64,000 bases of DNA from Clostridium frigidicarnis (lineage in GTDB: Bacteria > Bacillota > Clostridia > Clostridiales > Clostridiaceae), in the NCBI RefSeq assembly GCF_900111985.1, contig NZ_FOKI01000010.1, positions 1 through 64,000 of the forward strand. The letters run 5' to 3'. Positions 15,902-25,730 of the stretch are shown here, one piece after another. How positions within the stretch are numbered: the first letter of the stretch is position 1; every line of letters starts with the position of its first letter. A program made the position numbers and the translations under genes. The notes under the pieces are model-generated. The model did not search any database, was not told the origin of the DNA, and saw nothing but the letters and a program-made list of their open reading frames with translations.

Positions 15902-17464
15902 CTAAAATTTCGGTGCTGCATTAACTATTTCGCTTGGTACATCTGAAAACTTTTTAAAGTTTTCATTAAACTTCTTAGCAAGTTCTAAAGCACTTTCCTT
16001 ATATTTATTTTTATCTTCCCATAAATTTTCAGGATTTAATATTTCACTTGGCACTCCACTACATTGTTCTGGCATTAGAACATTAAATATTGGGTGAGTA
16101 ATCCATTGTGTGTTTTTAAATCTACCTTCTATGGCAGCTGTTACCATAGATCTTGTATACGATAGTTTAATCCTAGATCCAACTCCGTAAGATCCACCTA
16201 TCCATCCAGTATTAATTAAATATACATCTACATTATTTTTCTCAATTCTTTCTCCTAATAGCTTGGCATACACTGTTGGATTCATAAGCATAAATGGTTC
16301 TCCAAAACATGCTGAAAATGTAGCTTGAGGTTCTTTTATTCCTCTTTCTGTTCCTGCAAGCTTACTTGTATACCCTGACATAAAGTGATACATTGCACCT
16401 TCCTTAGTTAACTTAGATACTGGTGGTAATACACCGAAAGCATCTGCTGTTAAAAATATTACAGTATCAGGGTTACCTGCCTTTTCATCCTCTTTTATAT
16501 TATCTATGTGGTATATTGGATATGCAGATCTTGTATTTTCTGTAAGAGAGCCATCATCATAATCTGGATCTCCATTTTCATTTATAATAACATTTTCAAG
16601 TAATGATCCAAATTTTATTGCATTATAAATATCTTTTTCCTTGCTTGGATCTAAATTTATAGTCTTTGCATAACAACCTCCTTCAAAATTAAAAACTCCA
16701 TTGTCATGCCAACCATGTTCATCATCACCTATAAGTCTTCTATTTGGATCTGTTGAAAGAGTTGTTTTTCCTGTTCCAGATAATCCGAAGAATATTGCTA
16801 CATCATCTTTTTCCCCTACATTAGCAGAACAGTGCATAGGAAATACTCCTTTTATTGGTAGCAAAAAGTTCATAACAGAGAACATTGACTTCTTTATTTC
16901 CCCTGAATATTGCGTTCCACCTATTAAAACAATTTTTTTTGTGAAATCAACTAATATAAAAGCCTCTGAATTTATTCCGTCTTCTATACCCTTAGCCTTA
17001 AATCCTGGTGCTGAAATAACAGTAAATTCTGGTTGAAATTCTTTTGGTAAATTTTCTGTTCTTATGAACATTCTACTTGAAAATAATGCTTGTGATGCAT
17101 ACTCACACACTACTTTTATTGGTAAAGAATAATTTTCATCAGCACCTACATGTCCATTAAATACATATAATTCCTTATCTCTTAAGTATTCTGTAACTTT
17201 ATTATATAAAATATCAAATGTTTTATTATCTGTTTTTAAATTTACACTTCCCCAATTAACTTTTTCTCTAGTTATATCATCCTCAACTATAAATCTATCT
17301 TTTGGAGATCTGCCTGTATATTTGCCTGTATTAATTACTAACGCTCCATTGTTTGCAAGCATACCTTCTCCATTTTCTAATGCCTTTGTAACCAATTTAT
17401 TTTCAGATAAATTAGTATGGATACATTTACAATTTATTTTTAAATAACCTAAATCTGAATACAT
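15902..17464 (-). CDS. pckA: Phosphoenolpyruvate carboxykinase (ATP)
   Basis: 520 residues, normal for the ATP-dependent family. It interconverts oxaloacetate + ATP and PEP + CO2 + ADP. Motifs: TGRSPKDRFIVE near the N terminus, the P-loop GLSGTGKTTLS, the metal site IGDDEHGW and the C-terminal ENTRSAYPI block. The ATG follows TAGGGGGAT. It is a single gene. In a fermenting clostridium it may run in either direction, including anaplerotic CO2 fixation toward the C4 acids that feed 2-oxoglutarate or succinyl-CoA. Confidence 0.97.
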   Translation of the reverse strand: MYSDLGYLKINCKCIHTNLSENKLVTKALENGEGMLANNGALVINTGKYTGRSPKDRFIVEDDITREKVNWGSVNLKTDNKTFDILYNKVTEYLRDKELYVFNGHVGADENYSLPIKVVCEYASQALFSSRMFIRTENLPKEFQPEFTVISAPGFKAKGIEDGINSEAFILVDFTKKIVLIGGTQYSGEIKKSMFSVMNFLLPIKGVFPMHCSANVGEKDDVAIFFGLSGTGKTTLSTDPNRRLIGDDEHGWHDNGVFNFEGGCYAKTINLDPSKEKDIYNAIKFGSLLENVIINENGDPDYDDGSLTENTRSAYPIYHIDNIKEDEKAGNPDTVIFLTADAFGVLPPVSKLTKEGAMYHFMSGYTSKLAGTERGIKEPQATFSACFGEPFMLMNPTVYAKLLGERIEKNNVDVYLINTGWIGGSYGVGSRIKLSYTRSMVTAAIEGRFKNTQWITHPIFNVLMPEQCSGVPSEILNPENLWEDKNKYKESALELAKKFNENFKKFSDVPSEIVNAAPKF

Positions 17465-17828
17465 AATTAATCCCCCTAAGAAATATTATCTTCTTTATTA
17501 TTTTAAAATGTTAGACAATTGAATTTTAAACGTTATTTTTATATAGTATATGTATATTGTTAATTGTTGTCTGTCATTACTTATTATATATTTTTATTTA
17601 GCATACTCTATTTACCCTTATAATATATATTATATACTTTTTCTTTTTATTGTAAAGTTTTTAGACTGCATAATATGGCACTAATTAAAATTAAGAGTTT
17701 TTTTGTATAAACTTATAAAATCTATACATTATATACTTAATAATTTATATTTTTCTACAAATTTATGAATTAATCCAAAAGTATATTTGCAGAATATAAG
17801 TACTTTTTTTGTGTAGAAATTCATCTGA

Positions 17829-17893
17829 GGTATCTAAAAAATAATAGTCCAAATATACAAGAATGCTGATCTATTCTTTTTTGAAAATGCCTC
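17829..17893. repeat. MITE-like hairpin element, short divergent copy E
   Basis: Inverted ends GGTATCTAAAAAATAATAG and CTATTCTTTTTTGAAAATGCC with a shortened interior (CAAGAATGCTGAT). It lies in the 672-base gap between manA and pckA; the rest of the gap holds AT-rich promoter-type sequence for pckA, a second repeat element and a spacer repeat near 18020-18110. Confidence 0.55.
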
Positions 17894-17898
17894 AATAC

Positions 17899-17983
17899 AA
17901 AAAGAGGTCTAATCAACGCAAAATACCCAACAGCACACAGTAGTGTTCGTCAGATATTTTGCTAATGATTAAACCTCACTTTT
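17899..17983. repeat. Second repeat element (TATAAGC-end family), short copy
   Basis: Inverted ends AAAAGAGGTCTAATCA and TGATTAAACCTCACTTTT around TAGTGTTCGTCAGATATTTTGC. It resembles the elements at 56001-56196 and 58957-59150 in its ends and in the ATCAGATA/TTTGCTAATG words. Confidence 0.6.
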
Positions 17984-18137
17984 CCTTATATAATTTGCCA
18001 CGTTTTAATGAAAGATTAAGAATTGTGGTTAATTTCAAGTTTTTCCTAACAACATTAAGAAAAATATCATTAACTTGCAACTTGTAACTTAAATAAGTTC
18101 TCTTTTTATAGTTTACTAATATTTATACATTTCACTT

Positions 18138-19115
18138 TTATTTTAAAACTTCACTCATAATTGTACTTTGTACTTTTTCTATATTGGGAACATAACTTTT
18201 CAATACTTTTAAGTTTCCGCTTATACTATACTTTCCCAGTGTAGCTGGTATTAATATACTATCTCCTTTATTTATGCTTTCTTTTCCATTTTTATAAGTA
18301 ACTTCTCCACTTCCTTCTACACATGTAAATATATAAAATCTCTCTTCATCGCTTTCTTCATTTAATATTCCATGTATATCATACTCTTCTAATGAAAAAT
18401 GTTTGCATACTGCATGTATTGTTTTATCATAGTTACTTTTTTCTATTTTAATTCCTGTACTTCTTTCTCCATTTAAAGAAAAATCTATAACATCAAGAGC
18501 CTTTTCAACATGTATCTCTCTTCCTCTATTATAATCATATACCCTATATGTTGTATCTGAGTTTTGTTGTATTTCTGCTATAATTACGCCTTCTCCTATA
18601 GCATGAACCAGCCCGCTTTTAACAAAATACACTTCTCCTTTTTTTACTGGTATTTTGTTTAAGTAATCATCAAAACTCCCTGTTTCTATTGCTTTTACAA
18701 ATTGCTCTCTTGTACAATTTTTAGTTCCTACCACTAGGTTTGCTCCTTCAAAAGCTTCAACAACATACCAAGCTTCTGTTTTTCCAAGGTCGTTCTCAAC
18801 TTTTAATCCATACTCATCATCTGGATGAACTTGTACTGAAAGCTTATCTTGTGCATTTATAAGTTTTAATAATAATGGAAATCTATCTTTTTTTATTTCA
18901 GTTCCTAAAAGTTCTTCTCTTTTAACTTCTATTAATTTATCAAAAGACATTCCTTTAAATTCTCCATTACTAACTATGCCAGTTCCATTAGGATGACAAG
19001 CTATATCCCAACTTTCACCTATTTTACCTTCTGGAAGGTTATTTCTGAACAATTCAAAGTCTCTTCCACCCCATATTTTATCATAATAAATATTTTCAAA
19101 TTTAATTGGATACAT
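18138..19115 (-). CDS. manA: Mannose-6-phosphate isomerase, class I
   Basis: 325 residues, the short Firmicutes form. It interconverts fructose 6-phosphate and mannose 6-phosphate with zinc. The metal-binding cupin motifs are visible: QVHPDDEYG, the glutamate in GKTEAWYV, and SGLVHAIGEGVIIAEIQQNS followed by TYRVYDYNR. The ATG follows ACTAGGAGG. It is a single gene, divergent from murT, and would supply mannose units for glycans. Confidence 0.95.
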   Translation of the reverse strand: MYPIKFENIYYDKIWGGRDFELFRNNLPEGKIGESWDIACHPNGTGIVSNGEFKGMSFDKLIEVKREELLGTEIKKDRFPLLLKLINAQDKLSVQVHPDDEYGLKVENDLGKTEAWYVVEAFEGANLVVGTKNCTREQFVKAIETGSFDDYLNKIPVKKGEVYFVKSGLVHAIGEGVIIAEIQQNSDTTYRVYDYNRGREIHVEKALDVIDFSLNGERSTGIKIEKSNYDKTIHAVCKHFSLEEYDIHGILNEESDEERFYIFTCVEGSGEVTYKNGKESINKGDSILIPATLGKYSISGNLKVLKSYVPNIEKVQSTIMSEVLK

Positions 19116-19405
19116 TGCAATTCCTCCTAGTACATTTTATTTTTGAATAATTATAAATTATTTAACACTAAATGCATTGATTATAAAGATACTATTAATT
19201 AAAATATATATTATGTCTTCTACTATTCAAAAATACTAAATAACATTAATTTTAACGTTTCCAAGTATTTTTCTATAATATATTTATCTATTATAAGAAT
19301 AATTTTATCAAAAACTCCAAATAAACACCATAGTAGTATTGGGATTCTATTGATTATTATTGTTTTTTGTTGTATATAATTTAAGTAGACTAGTTATAAA
19401 TTAAG

Positions 19406-20764
19406 GTGGTGTTCAAAATTAATATTAAATCTTTTATAAGTATTATAAGTGCAAAAATTACACTATTTTTAGCTAAACACCTTTTTAAGGGCGGAAGTAA
19501 TTTCCCTGGAAGAGTTGCTTTAAAAATCGATAAAGATGTACTTAAGCCTTTAAGCAATGGATATAAGGTAGTATTAGTTACTGGAACTAACGGTAAAACT
19601 ACTACTACTAGCATGATTTATAATATCCTTAAGTCACAAGGCTTAGATGTTATAACAAACAATACTGGTGCAAACATGCTTCCTGGTATAGTTGCCTGTT
19701 TTGCTGACAATTATAAATTCTTTTATGAAAAAGAAAGATTTGCTGTAATAGAAGTTGACGAAGCAAATGTTAAATTTATTACAAAGCATATAACTCCAAA
19801 TATCATAACAATAACTAATTTATTTAGAGATCAGCTAGATAGGTATGGGGAGGTATATACAACTCTTGAAAAAATCATGGAAGGTGTTGTTAATGTACCT
19901 GAAAGCAAATTAATTCTTAATGGTGATGAATCCTTACTTGGAAAACTAAACGTTCCAAATGAAATTATATACTATGGATTTAATGAATCACTTAATACAT
20001 CAAAAACTGCTGACTTAAATGCAGATGCAAAGTTCTGTAAAGTCTGTAAAGCTCCATATAAATATAACTTTATTACATATAACCATTTAGGTGATTTCTA
20101 TTGCGATAATTGTGGATACCGTAGAGAAACTTTAAAGTATATGGTTAATTCAATTTTAGAAGTCACTCCGGATAGCTCTAAAGTTCTTATAAACAACTCT
20201 GAAATTAATTTAAGCCAATCTGGTATATATAATGTTTATAATGCTCTTTGTGCTTATTCCATAACCCATGAACTTGGAGTTGGAACAAAATCTATTGTTA
20301 GCTCTCTTGAAAATCAAAGTGCTAGTTTTGGAAGACAAGAAGTTATAAATATTGATGATAAAGAAATTAAAATATTCTTAGTTAAAAACCCTGCTGGATA
20401 TAATCAAGCTTTAGATACTATATGTTTTTCTAAAGAAAATCTTTCTCTTGCATTCTTCTTAAATGATAATTATGCCGATGGAAGAGATATCTCATGGCTT
20501 TGGGATGTTAACTTTGAACATTTAAATAATTTAAATGTCGATGATATTTCAATAGGTGGTATAAGACTTTATGATATGGCTATTAGATTAAAGATTTCTG
20601 GTTTAAATTATGATGAATTTAAACTATGTGATAATTATGATAAGATGACAGATGCTATCAAGTCAAGTAAGAATAAAAAAGTATATGTTCTTGCAACTTA
20701 TACTGCTATGATCAATTATAGAAAATATCTTCATACTAAAGGATATATTAAAAACCTTTGGTAA
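19406..20764 (+). CDS. murT: Lipid II isoglutaminyl synthase, Mur-ligase subunit
   Basis: About 450 residues. MurT with GatD amidates the D-glutamate of lipid II at the membrane. Features: Mur-ligase P-loop VTGTNGKTTTTSM, NNTGANMLPG, EVDEANVKF, a four-cysteine ribbon (CKVCKAPY...CDNCGYRR), and the C-terminal MurT domain. The start is unusual. A stop lies at 19397, the only standard starts are GTG at 19406 or 19409, and both fall inside the apparent ribosome site AGGTGG; an ATT at 19418 stands 8 bases after that site. It forms an operon with gatD, 18 bases away. Confidence 0.95.
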   Translation: MVFKINIKSFISIISAKITLFLAKHLFKGGSNFPGRVALKIDKDVLKPLSNGYKVVLVTGTNGKTTTTSMIYNILKSQGLDVITNNTGANMLPGIVACFADNYKFFYEKERFAVIEVDEANVKFITKHITPNIITITNLFRDQLDRYGEVYTTLEKIMEGVVNVPESKLILNGDESLLGKLNVPNEIIYYGFNESLNTSKTADLNADAKFCKVCKAPYKYNFITYNHLGDFYCDNCGYRRETLKYMVNSILEVTPDSSKVLINNSEINLSQSGIYNVYNALCAYSITHELGVGTKSIVSSLENQSASFGRQEVINIDDKEIKIFLVKNPAGYNQALDTICFSKENLSLAFFLNDNYADGRDISWLWDVNFEHLNNLNVDDISIGGIRLYDMAIRLKISGLNYDEFKLCDNYDKMTDAIKSSKNKKVYVLATYTAMINYRKYLHTKGYIKNLW

Positions 20765-20782
20765 TAAAAAGGAGTGTATGTA

Positions 20783-21517
20783 ATGGAATTAAATATATGC
20801 CATTTATATCCTGACTTACTTAATGTTTATGGTGATTTAGGAAATATATTAATATTAAAATATAGAGCTGAAAAAAGAGGAATTACTGTAAATATTCACA
20901 ATATATCTATGGGTGATGAATTTGATGGCAGTAAATATGACATAGTCTTCTTTGGTGGTGGTCAAGACTATGAGCAATCTATTGTTTCTAAAGATTTAAT
21001 AGATACTAAAAGGGATTCTATTAAAGATTACATAGAGAATTCTGGTGTGTTCTTAGCTATATGTGGAGGATACCAACTTTTAGGCAAACATTATTCAACA
21101 CCAGCTGGTGAAAAACTTGATGGACTAAATATACTTGATTTATATTCAGAAGCTGGTGATAAAAGATTTATAGGAAATACAATTATATTTAATGAAGAGT
21201 TTAATGAAACTTATGTAGGATTTGAAAATCATTCCGGTAGAACTTATCTAGGTGATTCTCTAAAACCATTAGGAAATTGTATCTTAGGCTATGGTAATAA
21301 TGGTGAAGATAAAAAAGAGGGTTGTATATACAAAAATACTTTTTGTACATACTTCCACGGATCTTTACTATCTAAAAATCCTGAATTAGCAGATAGATTA
21401 TTAAATTTATCTTTAAACAAAAGATACAATGATGTTGTTCTAGAACCCTTAGATGACTCTATTGAATCAAATGCAAAACAACACATAATTAATTCAAATA
21501 AAAACAATGAAAAATAA
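20783..21517 (+). CDS. gatD: Lipid II isoglutaminyl synthase, glutamine amidotransferase subunit
   Basis: 244 residues from the ATG at 20783, 8 bases after AAAAGGAG; an upstream in-frame GTG overlaps that site. It is a class I glutamine amidotransferase of the CobB/CobQ type: the nucleophile cysteine in LAICGGYQLLG, an ENHSGRTYLG segment and the histidine in FHGSLLSKNPELA. It releases ammonia from glutamine for MurT. A strong hairpin terminator follows. Confidence 0.95.
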   Translation: MELNICHLYPDLLNVYGDLGNILILKYRAEKRGITVNIHNISMGDEFDGSKYDIVFFGGGQDYEQSIVSKDLIDTKRDSIKDYIENSGVFLAICGGYQLLGKHYSTPAGEKLDGLNILDLYSEAGDKRFIGNTIIFNEEFNETYVGFENHSGRTYLGDSLKPLGNCILGYGNNGEDKKEGCIYKNTFCTYFHGSLLSKNPELADRLLNLSLNKRYNDVVLEPLDDSIESNAKQHIINSNKNNEK

Positions 21518-21589
21518 ATAACAAGTCAAAGATGCGACGGATATTTTGTAAACTAGCATACTGACAGTTATTTATTTGAATGTGACTTA
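21518..21589. repeat. MITE-like hairpin element, short copy F
   Basis: Contains AACAAGTCAAAGATGCGACGG, ATATTTTGTAAACTAGCATACTGAC and a degenerate end TTTGAATGTGACTTA, as in the other copies. The left end is overlapped by the gatD stop region. The remainder of the 348-base gap is the gatD terminator and a spacer repeat at about 21700-21860. Confidence 0.6.
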
Positions 21590-21634
21590 ATAAAAGCTAT
21601 AAATGTATTTTTTTAATACATTTATAGCTTTTAT
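21590..21634. terminator. Terminator of murT-gatD
   Basis: A perfect 20-bp stem (ATAAAAGCTATAAATGTATT and its complement) with a 5-base loop of T, ending in TTTTAT on the plus strand. It can also act on the minus strand for the deacetylase gene. Confidence 0.85.
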
Positions 21635-21866
21635 ATTGTTGCACCTTCAGTATTTACCTTATTCTTAGTACTAACTTATATAATTCTTATTATAATTCCA
21701 CTTTCAATTTTATATACTTTTCACTTATTCTGTAATCTTCAATTATTTATTCTTAACTTGTCGCTTTATAAACTTGTAATCATTAGATTTCATAAGTTAA
21801 AGTCATTTCATATAATCTTGCGACTTAACCCATTCACTCCAACCTGTCACTTATAACTTACCAAGT

Positions 21867-22682
21867 CTATCTATTTATAACTCCATTCATTTTTAATTTT
21901 TCCATATCATATTCAGTAATCTCATCAAATGTTTTAAATATATATCCTCTACTCTTGAATTCATCAATTATTTCTGGAAGTGCTTCAACTGTTGTAACTT
22001 TTGCTTCTGCATCATGCATGAGTAAAACTCCGTATTTTATTCCCTTAGCTTCATTCCTTACACTGTCTAATATTTTTGATTTTGAAACTATATTTGCCGT
22101 TGCATCTTCAGAACAAATATTCCAATCAATATATGAAACACCTTGATTTTTAACTTTTTCTTTTATTTCGTTTAATGTATTAGCATTACACACTAAATTA
22201 TCTGAACCTCCTGGAAACCTTAAAAAAGATATGAGTTCATCTCCCGTTGCATCTTCTATTGCTTTTGTACACTTATTTAAATCATTTAAAAAATTATCTG
22301 GACTTGCATATATACTTTTATAATCATGAGTATAGGAATGCGGTAATATGCTCATTCCACTTTCTTTTAGGCTTCTAACTATGTCTTTATTTACTTCAGC
22401 TTTATAACCTATAACAAAGAATGTAGCTCTAACATTTTTTTCATTAAGTATATCTAGTATTTTAGGTGTATTGTTTTTTGAAGGACCATCATCAAATGTC
22501 AAAAAAATCACCTTTTGATTTTCATCATTTTTTACGATTTCTTCTTTATATCCTTCTGTCCATAATGCCATGGGATACTGGCCAGGATATTCTAAAGCAT
22601 TTACCGAAAATTTCCTAAATACAATTAAAAACAAAAATACAATTACAATTGGAATTATTTTACTTTTAATACTCCTTTTCAT
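21867..22682 (-). CDS. Polysaccharide deacetylase, membrane-anchored or secreted
   Basis: 271 residues. A basic start MKRSIKSK and a hydrophobic stretch (about 8-27) form a signal anchor. The NodB domain has the expected metal and catalytic motifs: TFDDGPSKNN, the HSYTHD metal histidines, RFPGGSDN and LLMHDAEAK. It probably deacetylates N-acetyl groups of peptidoglycan or a surface glycan outside the cell, like B. subtilis PdaA. The ATG follows AAGGAGG. It is a single gene. Confidence 0.9.
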   Translation of the reverse strand: MKRSIKSKIIPIVIVFLFLIVFRKFSVNALEYPGQYPMALWTEGYKEEIVKNDENQKVIFLTFDDGPSKNNTPKILDILNEKNVRATFFVIGYKAEVNKDIVRSLKESGMSILPHSYTHDYKSIYASPDNFLNDLNKCTKAIEDATGDELISFLRFPGGSDNLVCNANTLNEIKEKVKNQGVSYIDWNICSEDATANIVSKSKILDSVRNEAKGIKYGVLLMHDAEAKVTTVEALPEIIDEFKSRGYIFKTFDEITEYDMEKLKMNGVINR

Positions 22683-22849
22683 GGCAATTCCTCCTTAGTT
22701 ATTATTACTTTATTTTGTGCAGAAAAACTGATTTTAACTGTGGTAATTACTAGCATATAGTATGTTAAAATTAAAATCATTTGAATATTATTAAAAAAGC
22801 TTTTACAATGTTATTATATTTGAATTTTTTTTAAAAAGGGGGATATTTT

Positions 22850-23755
22850 TTGAAACACAAAAGTTTATATGCAGACCTTTCATTAATATTAGTTGCACTA
22901 GTTTGGGGTGCTGGTTTTGTAGCATCAAAAGAGTCTTTAAATGTAGCAAAACCTTTCTATATCATGACAATAAGATTTTCTTTAGCGTTTATTCTTATGT
23001 CTATAGTTTTTTATAAAAAGTTAAAAGAATTTTCAAAAATGGATTTTAAAAATGGATTTGTTGTTGGTTTATTTTTATTCCTTGCTTTTGGTTCTCAAAC
23101 TGTAGGACTTCAATATACAGAGGCTTCTAAACAAGGTTTTCTAACAGCTACAAATGTGGTTATAGTTCCATTTTTATATTGGGGTATTTCTAAGAAAAAG
23201 CCTGATATTTATTCTATTGGTTCTGCTATATTATGCCTATTTGGGATTTCCTTACTTACCCTTGAAAATGGCTTAAGCGGAATAAATACTGGTGATTTAT
23301 TAACCCTTATATGTGCCGTATTTTTTGCTGCTCATATTGTTAGTGTTGGATACTATACAGAAAAAACTGATCCTATTATATTAACAATCTTTCAGCTAGG
23401 ATTTGCAGCCTTATTATCATCTATAACTGCAATATTTTTTGAACCTATTCCAACTGATTTTACAACAAGAGGTGTTTTTGCTTTGTTGTATTTAGGTTTA
23501 TTTAGTACGTTCATTGCCTTTTTACTTCAAAACATAGCTCAAAAATATACTTCTTCAACACATGCTGCAATAATATTATCCACAGAATGTGTTTTTGGAA
23601 GCATACTATCCTTTATCTTTCTTAAAGAAAATTTTACACTTTTAATGGGTATAGGATCAATAACTATATTTTGTTCTGTTATAATAAGTGAAACTAAACT
23701 TAATTTTCTAAAAAAGAATAAAAATTCCTTAAGTGAAGAATCTAACTCTAACTAA
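22850..23755 (+). CDS. EamA-family (drug/metabolite superfamily) transporter
   Basis: 301 residues beginning at a TTG, 7 bases after AAGGGGG. Ten hydrophobic segments in two EamA repeats are visible; the first has VALVWGAGFVASKESL and the second TLICAVFFAAHIVSVGYY, with the family's closing HAAIILSTECVFGSILSFIFLKE. It exports or imports small metabolites; the substrate is not predictable. It ends at a bidirectional terminator shared with the peptidase gene. Confidence 0.9.
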   Translation: MKHKSLYADLSLILVALVWGAGFVASKESLNVAKPFYIMTIRFSLAFILMSIVFYKKLKEFSKMDFKNGFVVGLFLFLAFGSQTVGLQYTEASKQGFLTATNVVIVPFLYWGISKKKPDIYSIGSAILCLFGISLLTLENGLSGINTGDLLTLICAVFFAAHIVSVGYYTEKTDPIILTIFQLGFAALLSSITAIFFEPIPTDFTTRGVFALLYLGLFSTFIAFLLQNIAQKYTSSTHAAIILSTECVFGSILSFIFLKENFTLLMGIGSITIFCSVIISETKLNFLKKNKNSLSEESNSN

Positions 23756-23760
23756 AAATT

Positions 23761-23792
23761 AAAGCTATGAAAATATTTATTTTCATAGCTTT
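23761..23792. terminator. Bidirectional terminator between EamA and M3 peptidase genes
   Basis: A 14-bp perfect stem AAAGCTATGAAAAT / ATTTTCATAGCTTT with a 4-base loop, placed between two converging genes. Confidence 0.85.
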
Positions 23793-23821
23793 ACATTTTA
23801 GACTTTTAATAAAACTCACTA

Positions 23822-25516
23822 CTATAATTTTTTATCATCTACATTAGACAAATAATTTTTAACACAATCCATTACAGGTTTTAACGTACCTTTTTCAAAT
23901 GGAGATTTTAAATTTGCATCTTTTAGTAAACTTAAAAAGCTTTTAGATCCACCTAAAGAACACAATTTCAAATAGTCATTCCATGCACATTCTCTGTTCT
24001 TAGTCATCTTTTCAAAGAATTGAAGGGCACAAATTTGTGCTAATGTATAATCTATATAATAAAATGGTGATTCAAAAATATGCCCTTGTTGATACCAGTA
24101 TGTTCCCTTATTTAAGAACTCATTATCTTCGTAATCTCTATGTGGAAGATATTTTTTTTCTATATCTCTCCATGCTTTTTTTCTTTCGTCTGGTGTTATT
24201 TCTGGATTTTCATAAACAAAATGCTGGAATTCATCTACACTAACTCCATAAGGTATAAATGTTAATGCTGATGAGATATGTCCAAATTTGTACTTTTCTT
24301 CGTCTTCCTCAAAGAAAAGTTTCATCCATGGCCAAGTGAAAAATTCCATACTCATAGAATGTATTTCACATGCCTCTAAAGTTGGAAATAAATATTCTGG
24401 TATATCAAAATTCCTACTACAATATCCTTGGAAGGCATGTCCAGCTTCATGAGTTAACACATCTACATCTCCAGATGTTCCATTAAAATTTGCAAAGATA
24501 AATGGTGCTTTAAGATTAGGTATATCTGTGCAATATCCCCCACTAGCTTTTCCCTTTTTATTTAATACGTCTAATAATTCATTTTCTAGCATAAAATCAA
24601 AAAATTCTTCTGTTTCTTTAGAAAGCTGTGAATACATCTTTTTGCCATTATTTAATATCCAATTGGCATCTCCTTTTGGTAGTGCATTGCCACTTAAAAA
24701 TTTAAAATTTTCATCATAATATTTTAAACTATTTAAGTTCAGTCTTTCTTTTTGACGCTTATATAGCTCTGTACTCACTGGAACTATGTTTTCTAAAACT
24801 TGATTTCTAAAAACTTTAACCATATCTTTATTGTAATCACTTCTGCACAATCTGTCATATGCAAGGTCAACAAAGTTTTTGTATCCTAATTTTTTAGCTA
24901 TTTTAGTTCTTACTTTTACTAAATCACCATATATTTGGTCTAGCTTTTCTTCATTATCACTAAAAAATTTATATCTAGCTTCGTTAGCAGACTTTCTTGT
25001 TTCTCTATTTTTATCTGTTTGAAAGGGAACCATTCCAGCTAAATTTCTTTCCTCTCCCATAAAAGGTATATTAGCACTAGCAAGTAGCTTAGTATATTCT
25101 GATGATATTTTATTTTCTAATTGTAAATCTTCTATAACTTCTTCTGAAAAAACCTTTACTGATGCATTAGCTATATTAAAAAGTTGACTTCCAAATTCAT
25201 CTTCTAGTTCTTTTTTAAACTTTGAATTAATTAAAGTTTTATAAAATTCTGAAATTACCCCTTGATAAATTGGTAGAACTTTATCAAAATGTTCTTTTTC
25301 CTCTTCATAAAACTTGTCTTGAGTATTTATTGTATGCCTTATATCACATACATTCATCATTGTATCAATATCATTCCTAATTGAATTTATATGCTTTATT
25401 AAAGATATTTGTTCTTCCTTAGAATTGCTTTCCTTAATCCCTTGTATAAGTTTTTTAAGATCCCCCTTTAAGATGTAAATATCTGGTCTTTCATATTTAA
25501 ATTGGCTAAACTTCAT
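23822..25516 (-). CDS. M3-family oligoendopeptidase
   Basis: 564 residues. The zinc site HEAGH lies in DVLTHEAGHAFQGYCSR, with the downstream glutamate region LEACEIHSMSMEFFTWPW, characteristic of the PepF-like M3B group. It cleaves short peptides in the cytoplasm; no signal peptide is seen. The ATG follows TAGGAGGCC. It is a single gene flanked by a terminator and by a full MITE-like element just upstream of its start (25543). Confidence 0.93.
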   Translation of the reverse strand: MKFSQFKYERPDIYILKGDLKKLIQGIKESNSKEEQISLIKHINSIRNDIDTMMNVCDIRHTINTQDKFYEEEKEHFDKVLPIYQGVISEFYKTLINSKFKKELEDEFGSQLFNIANASVKVFSEEVIEDLQLENKISSEYTKLLASANIPFMGEERNLAGMVPFQTDKNRETRKSANEARYKFFSDNEEKLDQIYGDLVKVRTKIAKKLGYKNFVDLAYDRLCRSDYNKDMVKVFRNQVLENIVPVSTELYKRQKERLNLNSLKYYDENFKFLSGNALPKGDANWILNNGKKMYSQLSKETEEFFDFMLENELLDVLNKKGKASGGYCTDIPNLKAPFIFANFNGTSGDVDVLTHEAGHAFQGYCSRNFDIPEYLFPTLEACEIHSMSMEFFTWPWMKLFFEEDEEKYKFGHISSALTFIPYGVSVDEFQHFVYENPEITPDERKKAWRDIEKKYLPHRDYEDNEFLNKGTYWYQQGHIFESPFYYIDYTLAQICALQFFEKMTKNRECAWNDYLKLCSLGGSKSFLSLLKDANLKSPFEKGTLKPVMDCVKNYLSNVDDKKL

Positions 25517-25542
25517 AAAGGCCTCCTAAATAATTAGTATTT

Positions 25543-25703
25543 AGGCACATGAAAGAAAATACCAATTCAAAGATGCCATGTATATTTTGTGTCAGACAAG
25601 GAAGTGATATTAGTTCATAGCATAACTATGGGCTAATATCTCTGACGAAGTATGACACAAAATAGACTAGCATACTGACTTGTTATTTTTTTGAATGTGC
25701 CTT
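25543..25703. repeat. MITE-like hairpin element, full copy B
   Basis: A 161-base element in the opposite orientation to copies A and C, with ends AGGCACATGAAAGAAAAT and TTTTTTTGAATGTGCCT. The interior GTGTCAGACAAGGAAGTG ... CTCTGACGAAGTATGACAC and the central TTCATAGCATAACTATGGGC can fold on themselves. It fills the whole spacer between the peptidase and Nudix genes. Confidence 0.85.
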
Positions 25704-25730
25704 ACTATAAGTATATAATTTTCAGAATTT